A stretch of DNA of 64,000 nt, from the NCBI RefSeq assembly GCF_011516645.4, contig NZ_CP088285.1, positions 558,001 to 622,000 on the forward strand. Reading direction: 5' to 3'. Shown in pieces: positions 18,198 to 25,216 of the stretch. The translations under genes and the position numbers were made by a program. How positions within the stretch are numbered: position 1 is the stretch's first letter; every line of letters begins with the position of its first letter. The DNA comes from Bradyrhizobium septentrionale. Its GTDB lineage: Bacteria; Pseudomonadota; Alphaproteobacteria; Rhizobiales; Xanthobacteraceae. Below the pieces are notes generated by a model. That model was not told the origin of the DNA and searched no databases. It saw only the letters and a program-made list of their open reading frames with translations.

Positions 18198-18401
18198 TGA
18201 TGGTTGCGGCCCCCGGCGAAGGGGGTCCTTTGCCGGGGTGGTAGTGGAGGATCATGACGTTCAAAAGAAAATGGTTTGGATTGGAGTGCCCGATGTTCGG
18301 ACCTCGCGAAAGGCGACCTGTTTTGTTTCCTGCGAGTGGCCTATTTCGGCCAGTACCCAGTTTCCCGGCGTCACCAAGCAACGCGTTTCCGATGCCCGCC
18401 A

Positions 18402-18767
18402 TCATCGTCGAGCGCGCGCCCGCCGATATCCCCGCGCAATCTGCCATCGGGCATTGCCCGGCCCAAAGTCGCCGGTTGTGTCGTCGCGGATGAGCAGGTG
18501 CCGCCACGACGGGCGCGGGCCGACGTCGAGGTAGAAGTGCACAAACGAGCACACCTCGTTTGGCCGGGTCGCGCGATCGGATCGCGATCCATGCGGCGAA
18601 TTCGGGCGGAAGCGTTCCGTGCCTATGGGATGATCTTGTCGCCATCGGCATCGTCCGCCCTCAAAGGCAAGTTTTTCATCAGCAAGGCAATATCGGCATC
18701 CGAGATTGTGAAGGCGGCGGGATCGACAGCCGCGAGCGGCGGATATTGGAGCCGCCGCCGAAGCCAA
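18402..18767 (-). CDS. Hypothetical protein, possibly degenerate
   Basis: The C-terminal half (NEVCSFVHFYLDVGPRPSWR then HLLIRDDTTGDFGPGNARWQ) has the composition of a real protein, and GNARWQ recalls the end of HNH-type or phage hypothetical proteins. The N-terminal half is Arg/Ser-rich, so the true start is unclear and the gene may be broken. It is on the same strand as the other small genes between 18.8 and 19.7 kb. Confidence 0.3.
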   Translation of the reverse strand: MASAAAPISAARGCRSRRLHNLGCRYCLADEKLAFEGGRCRWRQDHPIGTERFRPNSPHGSRSDRATRPNEVCSFVHFYLDVGPRPSWRHLLIRDDTTGDFGPGNARWQIARGYRRARARR

Positions 18768-18792
18768 GCTCGCAGCTCAAGCCGGTCGAGCC

Positions 18793-18882
18793 TCACGACG
18801 CCTCAAAAAACTGGTCGCGCTGCGCCGGGTCGAGCCGCGCCCAGCCCTGCATTGTGGCCGTGACCAGATCGATGCGCCGCAT
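18793..18882 (-). CDS. Small hypothetical protein (29 aa)
   Basis: ATG 18882 follows AAAAGGGAACGCGC (AGGGA). Peptide: MRRIDLVTATMQGWARLDPA then QRDQFFEAS. A second frame just beyond reads AFTISDADIALLMKNLPLRA, so this may be one of several overlapping mini-cistrons or a decayed longer gene. Family unknown. Confidence 0.35.
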   Translation of the reverse strand: MRRIDLVTATMQGWARLDPAQRDQFFEAS

Positions 18883-19060
18883 GCGCGTTCCCTTTTGAAA
18901 AGCGGATCGGGCAAACGAAACACAAAAAACGAAAAACGCAAATATGCTGAAGGGGCGCGGTCGCGCGGTCCCCGCGGAGGTCCGGTCGCGGATGGCCGCG
19001 ACGGTCCGCCCAGCGGTCATCATCTCGACAGCCACGACCACGGCAGTGGCCTAGTTTGCC

Positions 19061-19240
19061 CTAGCGATGTTCAAGCTGGTCGCCATTGAAGATGTGCAAC
19101 ATGCCGGAGAAGGCACAGTGGTCCGCCTCCACGACAACGGCCCCCGCTCGGTTTGCAAAAACCGACACGATGAAACCCGGATACTCGTAACCTGAGCGCT
19201 TCTTTACTCGGTCGCCTACTTTGAAGGGGACGTCTGTCAT
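19061..19240 (-). CDS. Small phage-type protein (59 aa)
   Basis: ATG 19240 follows ACAGGAGATAAA, a strong ribosome site. The product starts MTDVPFKVGDRVKKRSGYEY and continues PGFIVSVFANRAGAVVVEAD, then HIFNGDQLEHR. The KVGDRVxKxSGYxxPG start followed by a beta-rich body and a Gln-Leu ending is a pattern of small, SH3-like phage and prophage proteins. It is the last of a minus-strand run of small genes. Molecular role unknown. Confidence 0.6.
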   Translation of the reverse strand: MTDVPFKVGDRVKKRSGYEYPGFIVSVFANRAGAVVVEADHCAFSGMLHIFNGDQLEHR

Positions 19241-19254
19241 TTTATCTCCTGTAA

Positions 19255-19269
19255 GGCCGCCTCAGTTGG
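19255..19269 (+). repeat. Hairpin repeat GGCCGCCTCAGTTGG, unit 1
   Basis: Same orientation and nearly the same sequence as the units at 19754, 20114 and 20409. Here it lies between two minus-strand small genes. Confidence 0.5.
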
Positions 19270-19281
19270 GTAGTGGGGCGG

Positions 19282-19461
19282 TCATTCCGCAGCCTTCTTC
19301 GCTAGTTCCAGTCCTTGCTCACGCCCCTCGGAGATGCCTCGGGCGATTGCACTTATGATGCAGTTCGGGCTCGCCCCGCCCATCCCTTGGAAGGGCCACA
19401 AGGCGTTATGAATCTTCCGGGCGCGCTTCAAATCTGCTTCTGTAACGTTCGGCTTTGACAT
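19282..19461 (-). CDS. Small hypothetical protein (59 aa)
   Basis: ATG 19461 opens MSKPNVTEADLKRARKIHNA, then LWPFQGMGGASPNCIISAIA, then RGISEGREQGLELAKKAAE. It is a mostly helical protein with one cysteine and no membrane segment. The upstream sequence (ATCTTTCGATC) is a poor ribosome site. It may instead be translated by coupling from the overlapping frame listed at 19406-19702. Family not recognised. Confidence 0.5.
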   Translation of the reverse strand: MSKPNVTEADLKRARKIHNALWPFQGMGGASPNCIISAIARGISEGREQGLELAKKAAE

Positions 19462-19702
19462 GATCGAAAGATGCGCCGTTGGTAGTCAACATTCCAGCCC
19501 AGAAGCCCGCCACAATTTCGGGAAGCCCGTTCCATTGCAGGCCGGGCAGGTACATCCTTTGATCTTCGGCTGCATTTGAAGTTTTCCGGCCGCCCGCAGG
19601 CAGCGGCTGCGTAGGCAGGATATCCGTATCGGGCTGGCGCCCACGCGACAAAGCCAACGCGAACGCCAATACGACTGCTGTTATGATGATCGCCCCACGC
19701 AT
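19406..19702 (-). CDS. Small membrane-anchored hypothetical protein (98 aa)
   Basis: From ATG 19702 the product begins MRGAIIITAVVLAFALALSR, a clear single membrane anchor or signal segment. A polar region (PTQPLPAGGRKTSNAAEDQR) and a Trp-containing stretch (LPGLQWNGLPEIVAGFWAG) follow. Its last 56 nt overlap the next gene on the same strand. GGAGGGA lies about 15 nt before the ATG, which is further than ideal. It could be a small prophage membrane protein, but I cannot name a family. Confidence 0.35.
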   Translation of the reverse strand: MRGAIIITAVVLAFALALSRGRQPDTDILPTQPLPAGGRKTSNAAEDQRMYLPGLQWNGLPEIVAGFWAGMLTTNGASFDHVKAERYRSRFEARPEDS

Positions 19703-19753
19703 ACGAACGTCTTGGTCCCTCCGGGCAATATGCACAATCTGACAGAAGTCGAA

Positions 19754-19778
19754 GGCCGCCCCAGTTGGCGGCCTTTTT
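19754..19778 (+). terminator. Rho-independent terminator (repeat unit 2)
   Basis: GGCCGCC-CCAGTT-GGCGGCC followed by TTTTT: a perfect 7-bp GC stem, 6-nt loop and T-run on the plus strand. The 5' arm and loop match the other repeat units. Confidence 0.7.
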
Positions 19779-19990
19779 CCACGGTATCAGGCTTGGTTCA
19801 ATTTTTCCCAATTTGAATCCGGGAACGCCCCAATTCGCTAACGACACGTCAATTTCTTTTGGCACGTGAGCAATATTGACCAGCCTTGGAACGTCGGCTG
19901 TTCCAACCTTCGGCCATCACCGCCCTGTAACGGCGTCAACCGGTGATTGAGAGCGTTCGCGCTCCCCGCCCAGCGACAAGGGAGCGTGGC

Positions 19991-20113
19991 ATGATCGAAC
20001 AACCCCATTTAGATTCATATTCAATCCCAGCACGCGTCAGTCTTGGCATCGCTTTTTTCGGCGGCACTCTGCTTATCGCGGTGATGCTTACGGGTGCCTT
20101 CATCGTGCACTGA
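19991..20113 (+). CDS. Small single-pass membrane protein (40 aa)
   Basis: ATG 19991 follows GGGAGCGTGGC. Peptide MIEQPHLDSYSIPARVSLGI then AFFGGTLLIAVMLTGAFIVH: a short polar N-terminus and one membrane helix running to the C-terminus. Its TGA is the first three bases of TGAGGCC, i.e. the gene ends inside the repeat hairpin that probably terminates its transcript. Function unknown; small membrane peptides of this size occur in prophages as holin-like or regulatory proteins. Confidence 0.5.
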   Translation: MIEQPHLDSYSIPARVSLGIAFFGGTLLIAVMLTGAFIVH

Positions 20114-20139
20114 GGCCGCCTCAGTTGGCGACCTCTTTT
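20112..20139 (+). terminator. Rho-independent terminator (repeat unit 3)
   Basis: GAGGCCGCC-TCAGTT-GGCGACCTC-TTTT: a 9-bp stem with one mismatch and a T-run, beginning inside the stop codon of the 40-codon gene. Confidence 0.6.
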
Positions 20140-20195
20140 ACAATCAGACAACCGTCGCGCCGCGCGCTTTGTCCGCCAGTGAAAGAGTCTACACC

Positions 20196-20408
20196 ATGCA
20201 ACGCAGCGATCAGTGGACCGAGTTAGTTTCATGCCCGAACTGTGGAATGTCAGGGGCTGCCCGTCTTTCGAAGGCCCAAAAGGGAGCCTTTGATTTTAGG
20301 GTGGAGGCCATTCCTGCGGGCTTTAAAGTGAGTCGCTTGGAATTCGGTAACACCTTCTTCTGTGGGGCATGCGATCAACCGGCGCATACCCAGATAACAA
20401 AGCAATGA
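20196..20408 (+). CDS. Small zinc-ribbon protein (70 aa)
   Basis: ATG 20196 gives MQRSDQWTELVSCPNCGMSG and, near the end, FFCGACDQPAHTQI. Two CxxC knuckles about 40 residues apart make a rubredoxin-like zinc ribbon. The middle is beta-rich (FDFRVEAIPAGFKVSRLEFG). The frame is open 102 nt upstream, but the ATG with GAAAGAG before it and the zinc pair support this start. Its TGA merges with repeat unit 4 (20409-20422). Such small zinc-ribbon proteins are frequent in rhizobial prophage regions; the target is unknown. Confidence 0.6.
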   Translation: MQRSDQWTELVSCPNCGMSGAARLSKAQKGAFDFRVEAIPAGFKVSRLEFGNTFFCGACDQPAHTQITKQ

Positions 20409-20422
20409 GGCCGCCTCAGTTG
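20409..20422 (+). repeat. Hairpin repeat, unit 4 (GGCCGCCTCAGTTG)
   Basis: Follows the TGA of the zinc-ribbon gene exactly as unit 3 follows the 40-codon gene. No T-run is present here, so termination is less certain. Confidence 0.45.
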
Positions 20423-20547
20423 CGCCACTGAGAGCATCCCCGGCCCCGCGCTGGATGAGGCCACGGGGCCGGGAGCCAGCGGACCGGGAGAAAGGAAAAC
20501 CGAACCCCCCGGTCCTATCCAATCAGAGATCAGTACGGGGACATGCC

Positions 20548-20739
20548 ATGATCCATCGCGAAGCAGTGCCTGTCGGGCACACCTCACCCTACAAGCGCAT
20601 CGAGATCGCGCACCTCGGCCGCAAGACCATCATCACAGCAGACGAGCTGGCGCTGTCCGGGGATCGCGAGCCTGACCCTGCCGCGTATCGATACGATGTT
20701 GACTTGCGCGCCTATCTCCTCAAGGCTCGGTACGGCTGA
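20548..20739 (+). CDS. Hypothetical protein (63 aa)
   Basis: ATG 20548 after ACGGGGACATGCC. Product MIHREAVPVGHTSPYKRIEI, AHLGRKTIITADELALSGDR, then EPDPAAYRYDVDLRAYLLKA. It has a mixed alpha/beta look with even charge distribution and no membrane segment. It is the last of the small plus-strand genes in this stretch. Family not recognised. Confidence 0.45.
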   Translation: MIHREAVPVGHTSPYKRIEIAHLGRKTIITADELALSGDREPDPAAYRYDVDLRAYLLKARYG

Positions 20740-21446
20740 CCATCGACTGCCAAACCATTGAGAGCATTACGCAAAAGGCTCTTCCGGAGGCTCCCCCGGC
20801 TTGAACGGGTGGTAGTTTGGGGGAGATGATCCCCGATCCCGCCCAACAGAGCTGTCTTAAAAAACGGGACCGGAGACCATGCCCTTCCCCGTCCCCCGCC
20901 CCGGAAAGGTTTCGGGGTGCGAACGATGCGGCTATGCCCCGGCCGCACATTGGTTAGAGCGAGCCGGGACGGGGCGACGTTCGCTCAATTGGTTCGGGCG
21001 GCCCTCGGTGGCCCCCTCGCGTAAGGCCATAACCAGCCCCTGTCAGCCCGGACGACGACGCGCGTCGGCTGCGCCATGCCGAGCTCACGCTCGCCGCATA
21101 GGCCAAATTACGATTAGCCGCTTAAGCGCCGAAAATTTCCGCGCGCGAACAGCGACGGGCCGATCTCGCACCCGGCGGCGGCTTGCCGGAGCGCCGCCAC
21201 CGGCGGCTAAATCAGGTCTGTCGCCAGCATGCCGCCTAGCCGCCCGGGACACGGCAATCGCACGCTCTTCCGGGAGCCAGTGCACCGAGGCGGCTCCGGG
21301 ATCAAAGCCCACGTGCAGTTCGTATAGGCCGTCCTGCTGTGATACTGATCGCCTCCGCGCCGGAGGAGGTCAGGTAGCGGATACCGGCGTTTTCACTTGC
21401 GCAGTGCGCGCAAATCCCCTCTCCCCTCAAGGAATGCTGGCGCAGG
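20740..21446. other. Low-information stretch
   Basis: No gene stands out. The best candidate is a minus-strand frame at about 21085-21348 that contains QQDGLYELHVGFDPGAASVH, with plausible composition but no clear start, and a poor Arg-rich end. Plus-strand frames here are Arg/Pro/Ser-rich and not credible. Confidence 0.35.
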
Positions 21447-21497
21447 TTGCCACGTCACGACTACACTACCGCGTTTTTAAAAGTTCGATTCGAGGTC

Positions 21498-22343
21498 ATG
21501 TTGGCTGCGCCGATTGTAAAGCTGCCGTACCAGTTCAATGGACTGTCCCTGTCGAAGGTTGCGGCCGATCTCGCGGCGCACGCCGTCAACGGCTGGCCGC
21601 CGGAGGTTATCATCGATTTCGGCAATCTCGGCTTTGTCCGACCGGCTGGCATCGTGTTTCTCAGCAACTTATTCGCATGGATGAGCGCGCATCAAACCAA
21701 AATCACGCTCACCAACCTCAGCGGCAATGGTGACGCCGTCAGGTTTCTGGACGACTCCCTGTTCTTCGAGCAGCATTGCGGCGCAAAGCTCCGCCCGGAT
21801 GCATCACCACGGTCGACAACGCGACCACTGATGAGGATAGCTCATCAGGATTGCCATGGCTGGCTGGAACACAACCTAGTTCCTTGGCTCGCTGCGCGCC
21901 TGTCGATCTCTCCCGCGTCGCTCTACATGTTCAAAAATTGCGTGGCCGAGCTGTTCAACAACATTCAGGACCACACCCAGCTCGACATAGGCACCATCTG
22001 CGCGCAGCACTTCCCTCGGGAGTCCTTGGTTTACATATCCCTGTCGGACATGGGGCTCGGAATCCCCGGGCGGGTCCGGACCCTGCTGCCGCAGTTGTCG
22101 GACGCGCAAGCCATCATCAAGGCTACCGAGGCCGGATTCACGACCAAGACGACCCCGGGAAATCGAGGGATCGGCCTCGCTTACCTCCTCAATGCCGTCA
22201 AGGTAAACGGCGGAACGGTCTCGATTTACTCGCTCAACGCGATAGTCCGGTTCCCGCCGCAAGGCGGCCCGTTCATCGTTCCGGAACGTCGGATTTTGCC
22301 CGGGAACAACTATCGACATTGTGCTCAGAACGGATACGATTGA
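21498..22343 (+). CDS. STAS domain plus HATPase (histidine-kinase-like ATPase) protein
   Basis: About 281 residues in two parts. Residues 1-95 look like a STAS fold (PPEVIIDFGNLGFVRPAGIV, then ITLTNLSGNGDAVRFLDD). Residues about 125-260 are a GHKL/Bergerat ATPase: N box CVAELFNNIQDHT, G1 box SLSDMGLGIPGRV and G2 box TTPGNRGIGLAYLLNAV. There is no phosphoacceptor His domain, so it resembles anti-sigma-type or sensor ATPases that work with a STAS partner, not a full histidine kinase. The frame is open to a TTG at 21447, so the start is uncertain. The gene 30 bp downstream encodes a DUF4325 STAS-like protein, forming a two-gene switch. Confidence 0.75.
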   Translation: MLAAPIVKLPYQFNGLSLSKVAADLAAHAVNGWPPEVIIDFGNLGFVRPAGIVFLSNLFAWMSAHQTKITLTNLSGNGDAVRFLDDSLFFEQHCGAKLRPDASPRSTTRPLMRIAHQDCHGWLEHNLVPWLAARLSISPASLYMFKNCVAELFNNIQDHTQLDIGTICAQHFPRESLVYISLSDMGLGIPGRVRTLLPQLSDAQAIIKATEAGFTTKTTPGNRGIGLAYLLNAVKVNGGTVSIYSLNAIVRFPPQGGPFIVPERRILPGNNYRHCAQNGYD

Positions 22344-22373
22344 AGCCCTTCCCGATGACCGGGAAGACCTCGA

Positions 22374-22691
22374 ATGGTGATGGAAATGCGAGAGCGTATA
22401 GTAGTAGCTCGCACTTCGGGCCGCGCAGATACTGCCGAGCAAGGTAGCCGCCTTTACGACGCGCTGTGCAACGCGCTGGCGCGGCGCGATGTTATTGTCG
22501 AGCTGGATTTTCAGAGCATCACCACCGCAACGTCGTCGTTTGCCAACCTTGCTTTCGTGCAACTGCTCACAAGATGGCCCTTGGCGGAATTGAAGCACCG
22601 CCTGAGGGTGGTGAACTCGACGCGCCAGATCAACGAGATGATCAAATCCCGGCTAGAGCGCGAGGGCAACTCGGGCAAGGCGGTCGCCTAG
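22374..22691 (+). CDS. DUF4325 (STAS-like) protein
   Basis: 105 residues. The core RRDVIVELDFQSITTATSSF and then ANLAFVQLLTRWPLAELKHR has the DUF4325 pattern: a strand, an S/T-rich switch loop and an amphipathic helix. The end RVVNSTRQINEMIKSRLE is typical. DUF4325 proteins are predicted partners of the Bergerat ATPase encoded upstream, analogous to anti-sigma antagonists. Three possible ATG starts (22374, 22380, 22386) lie close together. The stop TAG is part of the CTAG at which IS1182 copy 2 is inserted, so the protein is probably complete but any following gene has been separated. Confidence 0.7.
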   Translation: MVMEMRERIVVARTSGRADTAEQGSRLYDALCNALARRDVIVELDFQSITTATSSFANLAFVQLLTRWPLAELKHRLRVVNSTRQINEMIKSRLEREGNSGKAVA

Positions 22692-24135
22692 GAGCCCGTC
22701 CAGATATGTTTTCGTGACGGGCATTTGTTGTAGAGTAGCAGGCTCAGGCTGCGTTTGCGAGGTTGAACAGCTTGAGGAGGTTATGGACGGTGCAGATCAT
22801 TGTCCACTCGGCGCGCACTTTCTCGATGCCCCGCAACAGGAACTGGCGGAAGCCTCTTGCCTGTTTGATCTGCCCGAACACCGGGTCCACCACTTGCTTT
22901 CGCAATCGGTAGGGTGTTTCGAAGCCGCCATCGTCGATCTTCTTTCGCATGGCCTGTGTCAGCGGGCCGCCGACTTTTCCGTTCGCTACTGTCGGGTGCT
23001 TGGCGCGTCCGGGCGCGACATAGCCATCGATGCTGCGTGTGTCGAGCGCTTCGAGATTGGCTTCGCTGCAGTAGCCGGAATCCGCTGAGGCCTGCCGCGG
23101 CTTGCGGCCAAGATTGCTCTCGATGGCCTCGATCAGGGGCACCAACTGGCCCTGATCGCTGCCGTGCTGGGTCAGTTCTTGCGCGACAATGATCTGGGCA
23201 TGTGCATCGACGGCCGCCTGGGCATTATAGGCCTGAACGAAGCCATCCTTCGACTTCATGATGCGGCTTTCCGGATCGGTGAAGTTGCGTTGCGCCTTGG
23301 GATTGGGTTCCTCCGATGGCAGCGCCGCCGGTTTGCCCGGCTTCTTGCGGCCTTCGGCCTGGCGCTGCTGTTCCTTTTCGGCCTCGATGCGGCGCTCTTC
23401 CTCCGCCGCCAGTTTGGCGTCCGCTTCCAGCGCCGCCATCGCTTGCTGGATCTTCGCCAGCCGTTTCTGCTTGTCGACGGTCCAGTCCGGCAGTTCGTCG
23501 CTGTTGCCGAAAGTCTCATCCTCCGAGGCATCCGCCGCCTCGGCGGCCGCCAGCATGCGAGCGACCTCGGCCTTCAATTCCGCCTCGCGCTTCTTCATGC
23601 GCTCATAACTCATCGCCTTGTGTTTCGACGCGTTCGCCTTGATCTTCGTACCATCCAGCGCGACATGACCGAGCTTGACCAGCCCGGCCGTCTCGCACAA
23701 CTTCAGAACCTGCACGAATAGCGCGCCGAGCGCCTTCAAATGTCGCTTGCGAAAGTCGCTGATCGTCCGAAAATCCGGCGCATCCAGCGCCACGATCATC
23801 ACAAAATCGTTCCGCTCCCGGCAGGCCTTGGCAATCCGACGCGACGAATACAGCCCACTCGCATAGCTATGCAGCAGCAGCGCCACCATCATCCGCGGAT
23901 CAAACGGCGGCTGCCCAAGCCCGCTCACATAGCTGCCCATGATCTCCCTGAGATCGAGGCTCTCCCGCACCAGATCAACCATAAACCGCGAGACATGGCC
24001 TTTCGGCACGAAGTCCTGCACATTCGGCGGCAGAAGCAGCGTCTGATCGATGTTCCAAGGCCGAAAATACTTGCTCATCGCCCAATGTTGAATCAGACCC
24101 GACCAGATTTGAACAGCGACTATCCAGACAAGCTC
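22692..24135 (-). mobile_element. IS1182-family element, copy 2 (1444 bp)
   Basis: Same length and ends as copy 1, flanked by CTAG at 22688-22691 and 24136-24139. Against copy 1 I count two differences (22885 and 22999) and against copy 3 one (22885). Confidence 0.9.
22744..24078 (-). CDS. IS1182-family transposase (copy 2), catalytic Glu changed to Asp
   Basis: Identical to the 444-residue proteins of the other copies except at one position: KQVVDPVFGQIK in place of KQVVEPVFGQIK. That residue sits six places before the Lys and fits the Glu of the Y-R-E-K signature, so this copy probably has a D-D-D active site. The cause is a single G at 22885 where copies 1 and 3 have the base giving GAG. 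The frame is otherwise intact. The change probably lowers or abolishes activity, but the ends could still be mobilised by the other copies. Confidence 0.9.
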   Translation of the reverse strand: MSKYFRPWNIDQTLLLPPNVQDFVPKGHVSRFMVDLVRESLDLREIMGSYVSGLGQPPFDPRMMVALLLHSYASGLYSSRRIAKACRERNDFVMIVALDAPDFRTISDFRKRHLKALGALFVQVLKLCETAGLVKLGHVALDGTKIKANASKHKAMSYERMKKREAELKAEVARMLAAAEAADASEDETFGNSDELPDWTVDKQKRLAKIQQAMAALEADAKLAAEEERRIEAEKEQQRQAEGRKKPGKPAALPSEEPNPKAQRNFTDPESRIMKSKDGFVQAYNAQAAVDAHAQIIVAQELTQHGSDQGQLVPLIEAIESNLGRKPRQASADSGYCSEANLEALDTRSIDGYVAPGRAKHPTVANGKVGGPLTQAMRKKIDDGGFETPYRLRKQVVDPVFGQIKQARGFRQFLLRGIEKVRAEWTMICTVHNLLKLFNLANAA

Positions 24136-24260
24136 CTAGAGCGATGCGCCGCGCGCAGTCGCGGCAACACCTGTCATCCAGACCCGCCCCCCCGGTATCT
24201 CGCCGGACTGCCGGGCCCCAACGGATTGATAGTTTACCGCACGGCCGCCGCCGCGCTTTG

Positions 24261-24425
24261 ATGGTCGGCATGGGCAGCAAATCCCGCGAACCAATCTACG
24301 GCGCGCAGGTCCGCGCCGCCGCCGAGCAAGCCGCCGAGGCTCGCTGGGTCGCCGACCGGCTGGCCTGTGAGGCATGGAACGCCCGCATGCTCGCCTTCCA
24401 AGGTCCGGCGCAGCCGTCCCTGAAC
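24261..24425 (+). pseudogene. Conserved hypothetical protein, N-terminal fragment
   Basis: From ATG 24261 (or 24270) the frame reads GSKSREPIYGAQVRAAAEQA then AEARWVADRLACEAWNARML and AFQGPAQPS. I associate this start with a conserved hypothetical protein common in Bradyrhizobium islands, which has a cysteine-containing C-terminal domain. Here the match ends after GPAQPS and the following bases belong to another gene. That assignment is from memory and should be checked. Confidence 0.4.
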
Positions 24426-24753
24426 GCTCATTCCATGAGCGCCTGGACGCTGATGAAACGTTTCGTGCGGAATTCGGCCGAAAGGTAGATGCGGTGATTC
24501 GCGCGGTCGTGACCCAGTTGCAGGATCACTACGTTGCGCTGACACGGCGCGCGAAAGAAATTGCCGAGATGCCTCCTGCGCAGGGCGTGAAGAGCTTCCG
24601 GAATGAAATTCCGGGAGCCATCCCGCTCCAGCAGTATTCTACAAAAACGTGCTGGAGACGTGGCTGCCGTTCCTCGAACGGGAAGGATTGTTCGGCGAGC
24701 CGCTCCCGGATGAGCAAATGGCGGACGTGTCGCAGCTCCGGGCGTGGCCCGCA
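24419..24753 (+). pseudogene. Hypothetical protein fragment, frameshifted
   Basis: One frame reads SFHERLDADETFRAEFGRKV then DAVIRAVVTQLQDHYVALTR, and after a change near 24636 another reads NVLETWLPFLEREGLFGEPL. Composition is protein-like across both pieces, so a single gene with a frameshift and no start is likely. It ends where the opposite-strand amidohydrolase fragment begins (about 24753), giving a clean recombination junction. Family unknown. Confidence 0.4.
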
Positions 24754-25146
24754 GGCCAGTTCCTTGTTCGGATGGCACGCACAGCACGCGAGCCCCCCGA
24801 AACGATCCGGACGGCGGCGCACGATGTCGGCCAAGCGGTCGTTCGCGAGTGCGGAGAGCTCACATGCCGTGTCGGCGTCGAACATCTGCACGCCGGGACT
24901 CGAAAGCGACAGAATTTGCATGTCGACACCCAGCCGGTCCATTTCGGCCAGCCGATGGGTTTCGACATCGAGCAGATCCTCGCGAACCGGCCTTTTATGA
25001 AGCCGTAGTCCCTGCCGGAAGACCGGGTCGAAGAAAGTCTTGTCCAAACTCAGCGTCGGGCTTTTGCCGATATCGATCAAGAGATCGGCAATCTCGGGAA
25101 TTGAAAACGCCTCCTCGACAGCGATCTTCCGAAGCTTTCCCGACAT
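24754..25146 (-). pseudogene. Amidohydrolase, N-terminal fragment (about 131 of about 330 residues)
   Basis: ATG 25146 follows GGAGGAAAAC. The start KIAVEEAFSIPEIADLLIDI and then MDRLGVDMQILSLSSPGVQM and FGGLACCACHPNKELA match COG2159 metal-dependent amidohydrolases/decarboxylases of the gamma-resorcylate decarboxylase type (AMP02 domain), though the usual HxH-type motif is represented by EEAF. The protein diverges after NKELA and runs into unrelated sequence, so about 60 percent is missing. It is the last gene of the FAH-cupin-BKACE operon, separated by 70 bp from BKACE. In an intact cluster it would likely act on an aromatic acid or ring-cleavage product. Confidence 0.65.
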
Positions 25147-25216
25147 GTTTTCCTCCACTTTTCTTTTCTGAAGACCGAGATGCGCTCGCTGATATTTGCC
25201 AGCGTTTTTCGCGCGC

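Noticed and set aside
19255..20422. CRISPR array
   Set aside because: The four repeats are 15 bp, unevenly spaced by hundreds of bases and sit at gene ends; no spacers or cas genes.
20879..21733. 284-codon plus-strand frame with an early CxxC
   Set aside because: Arg/Ser/Pro-rich throughout and overlaps the start of the STAS/HATPase gene in another frame.
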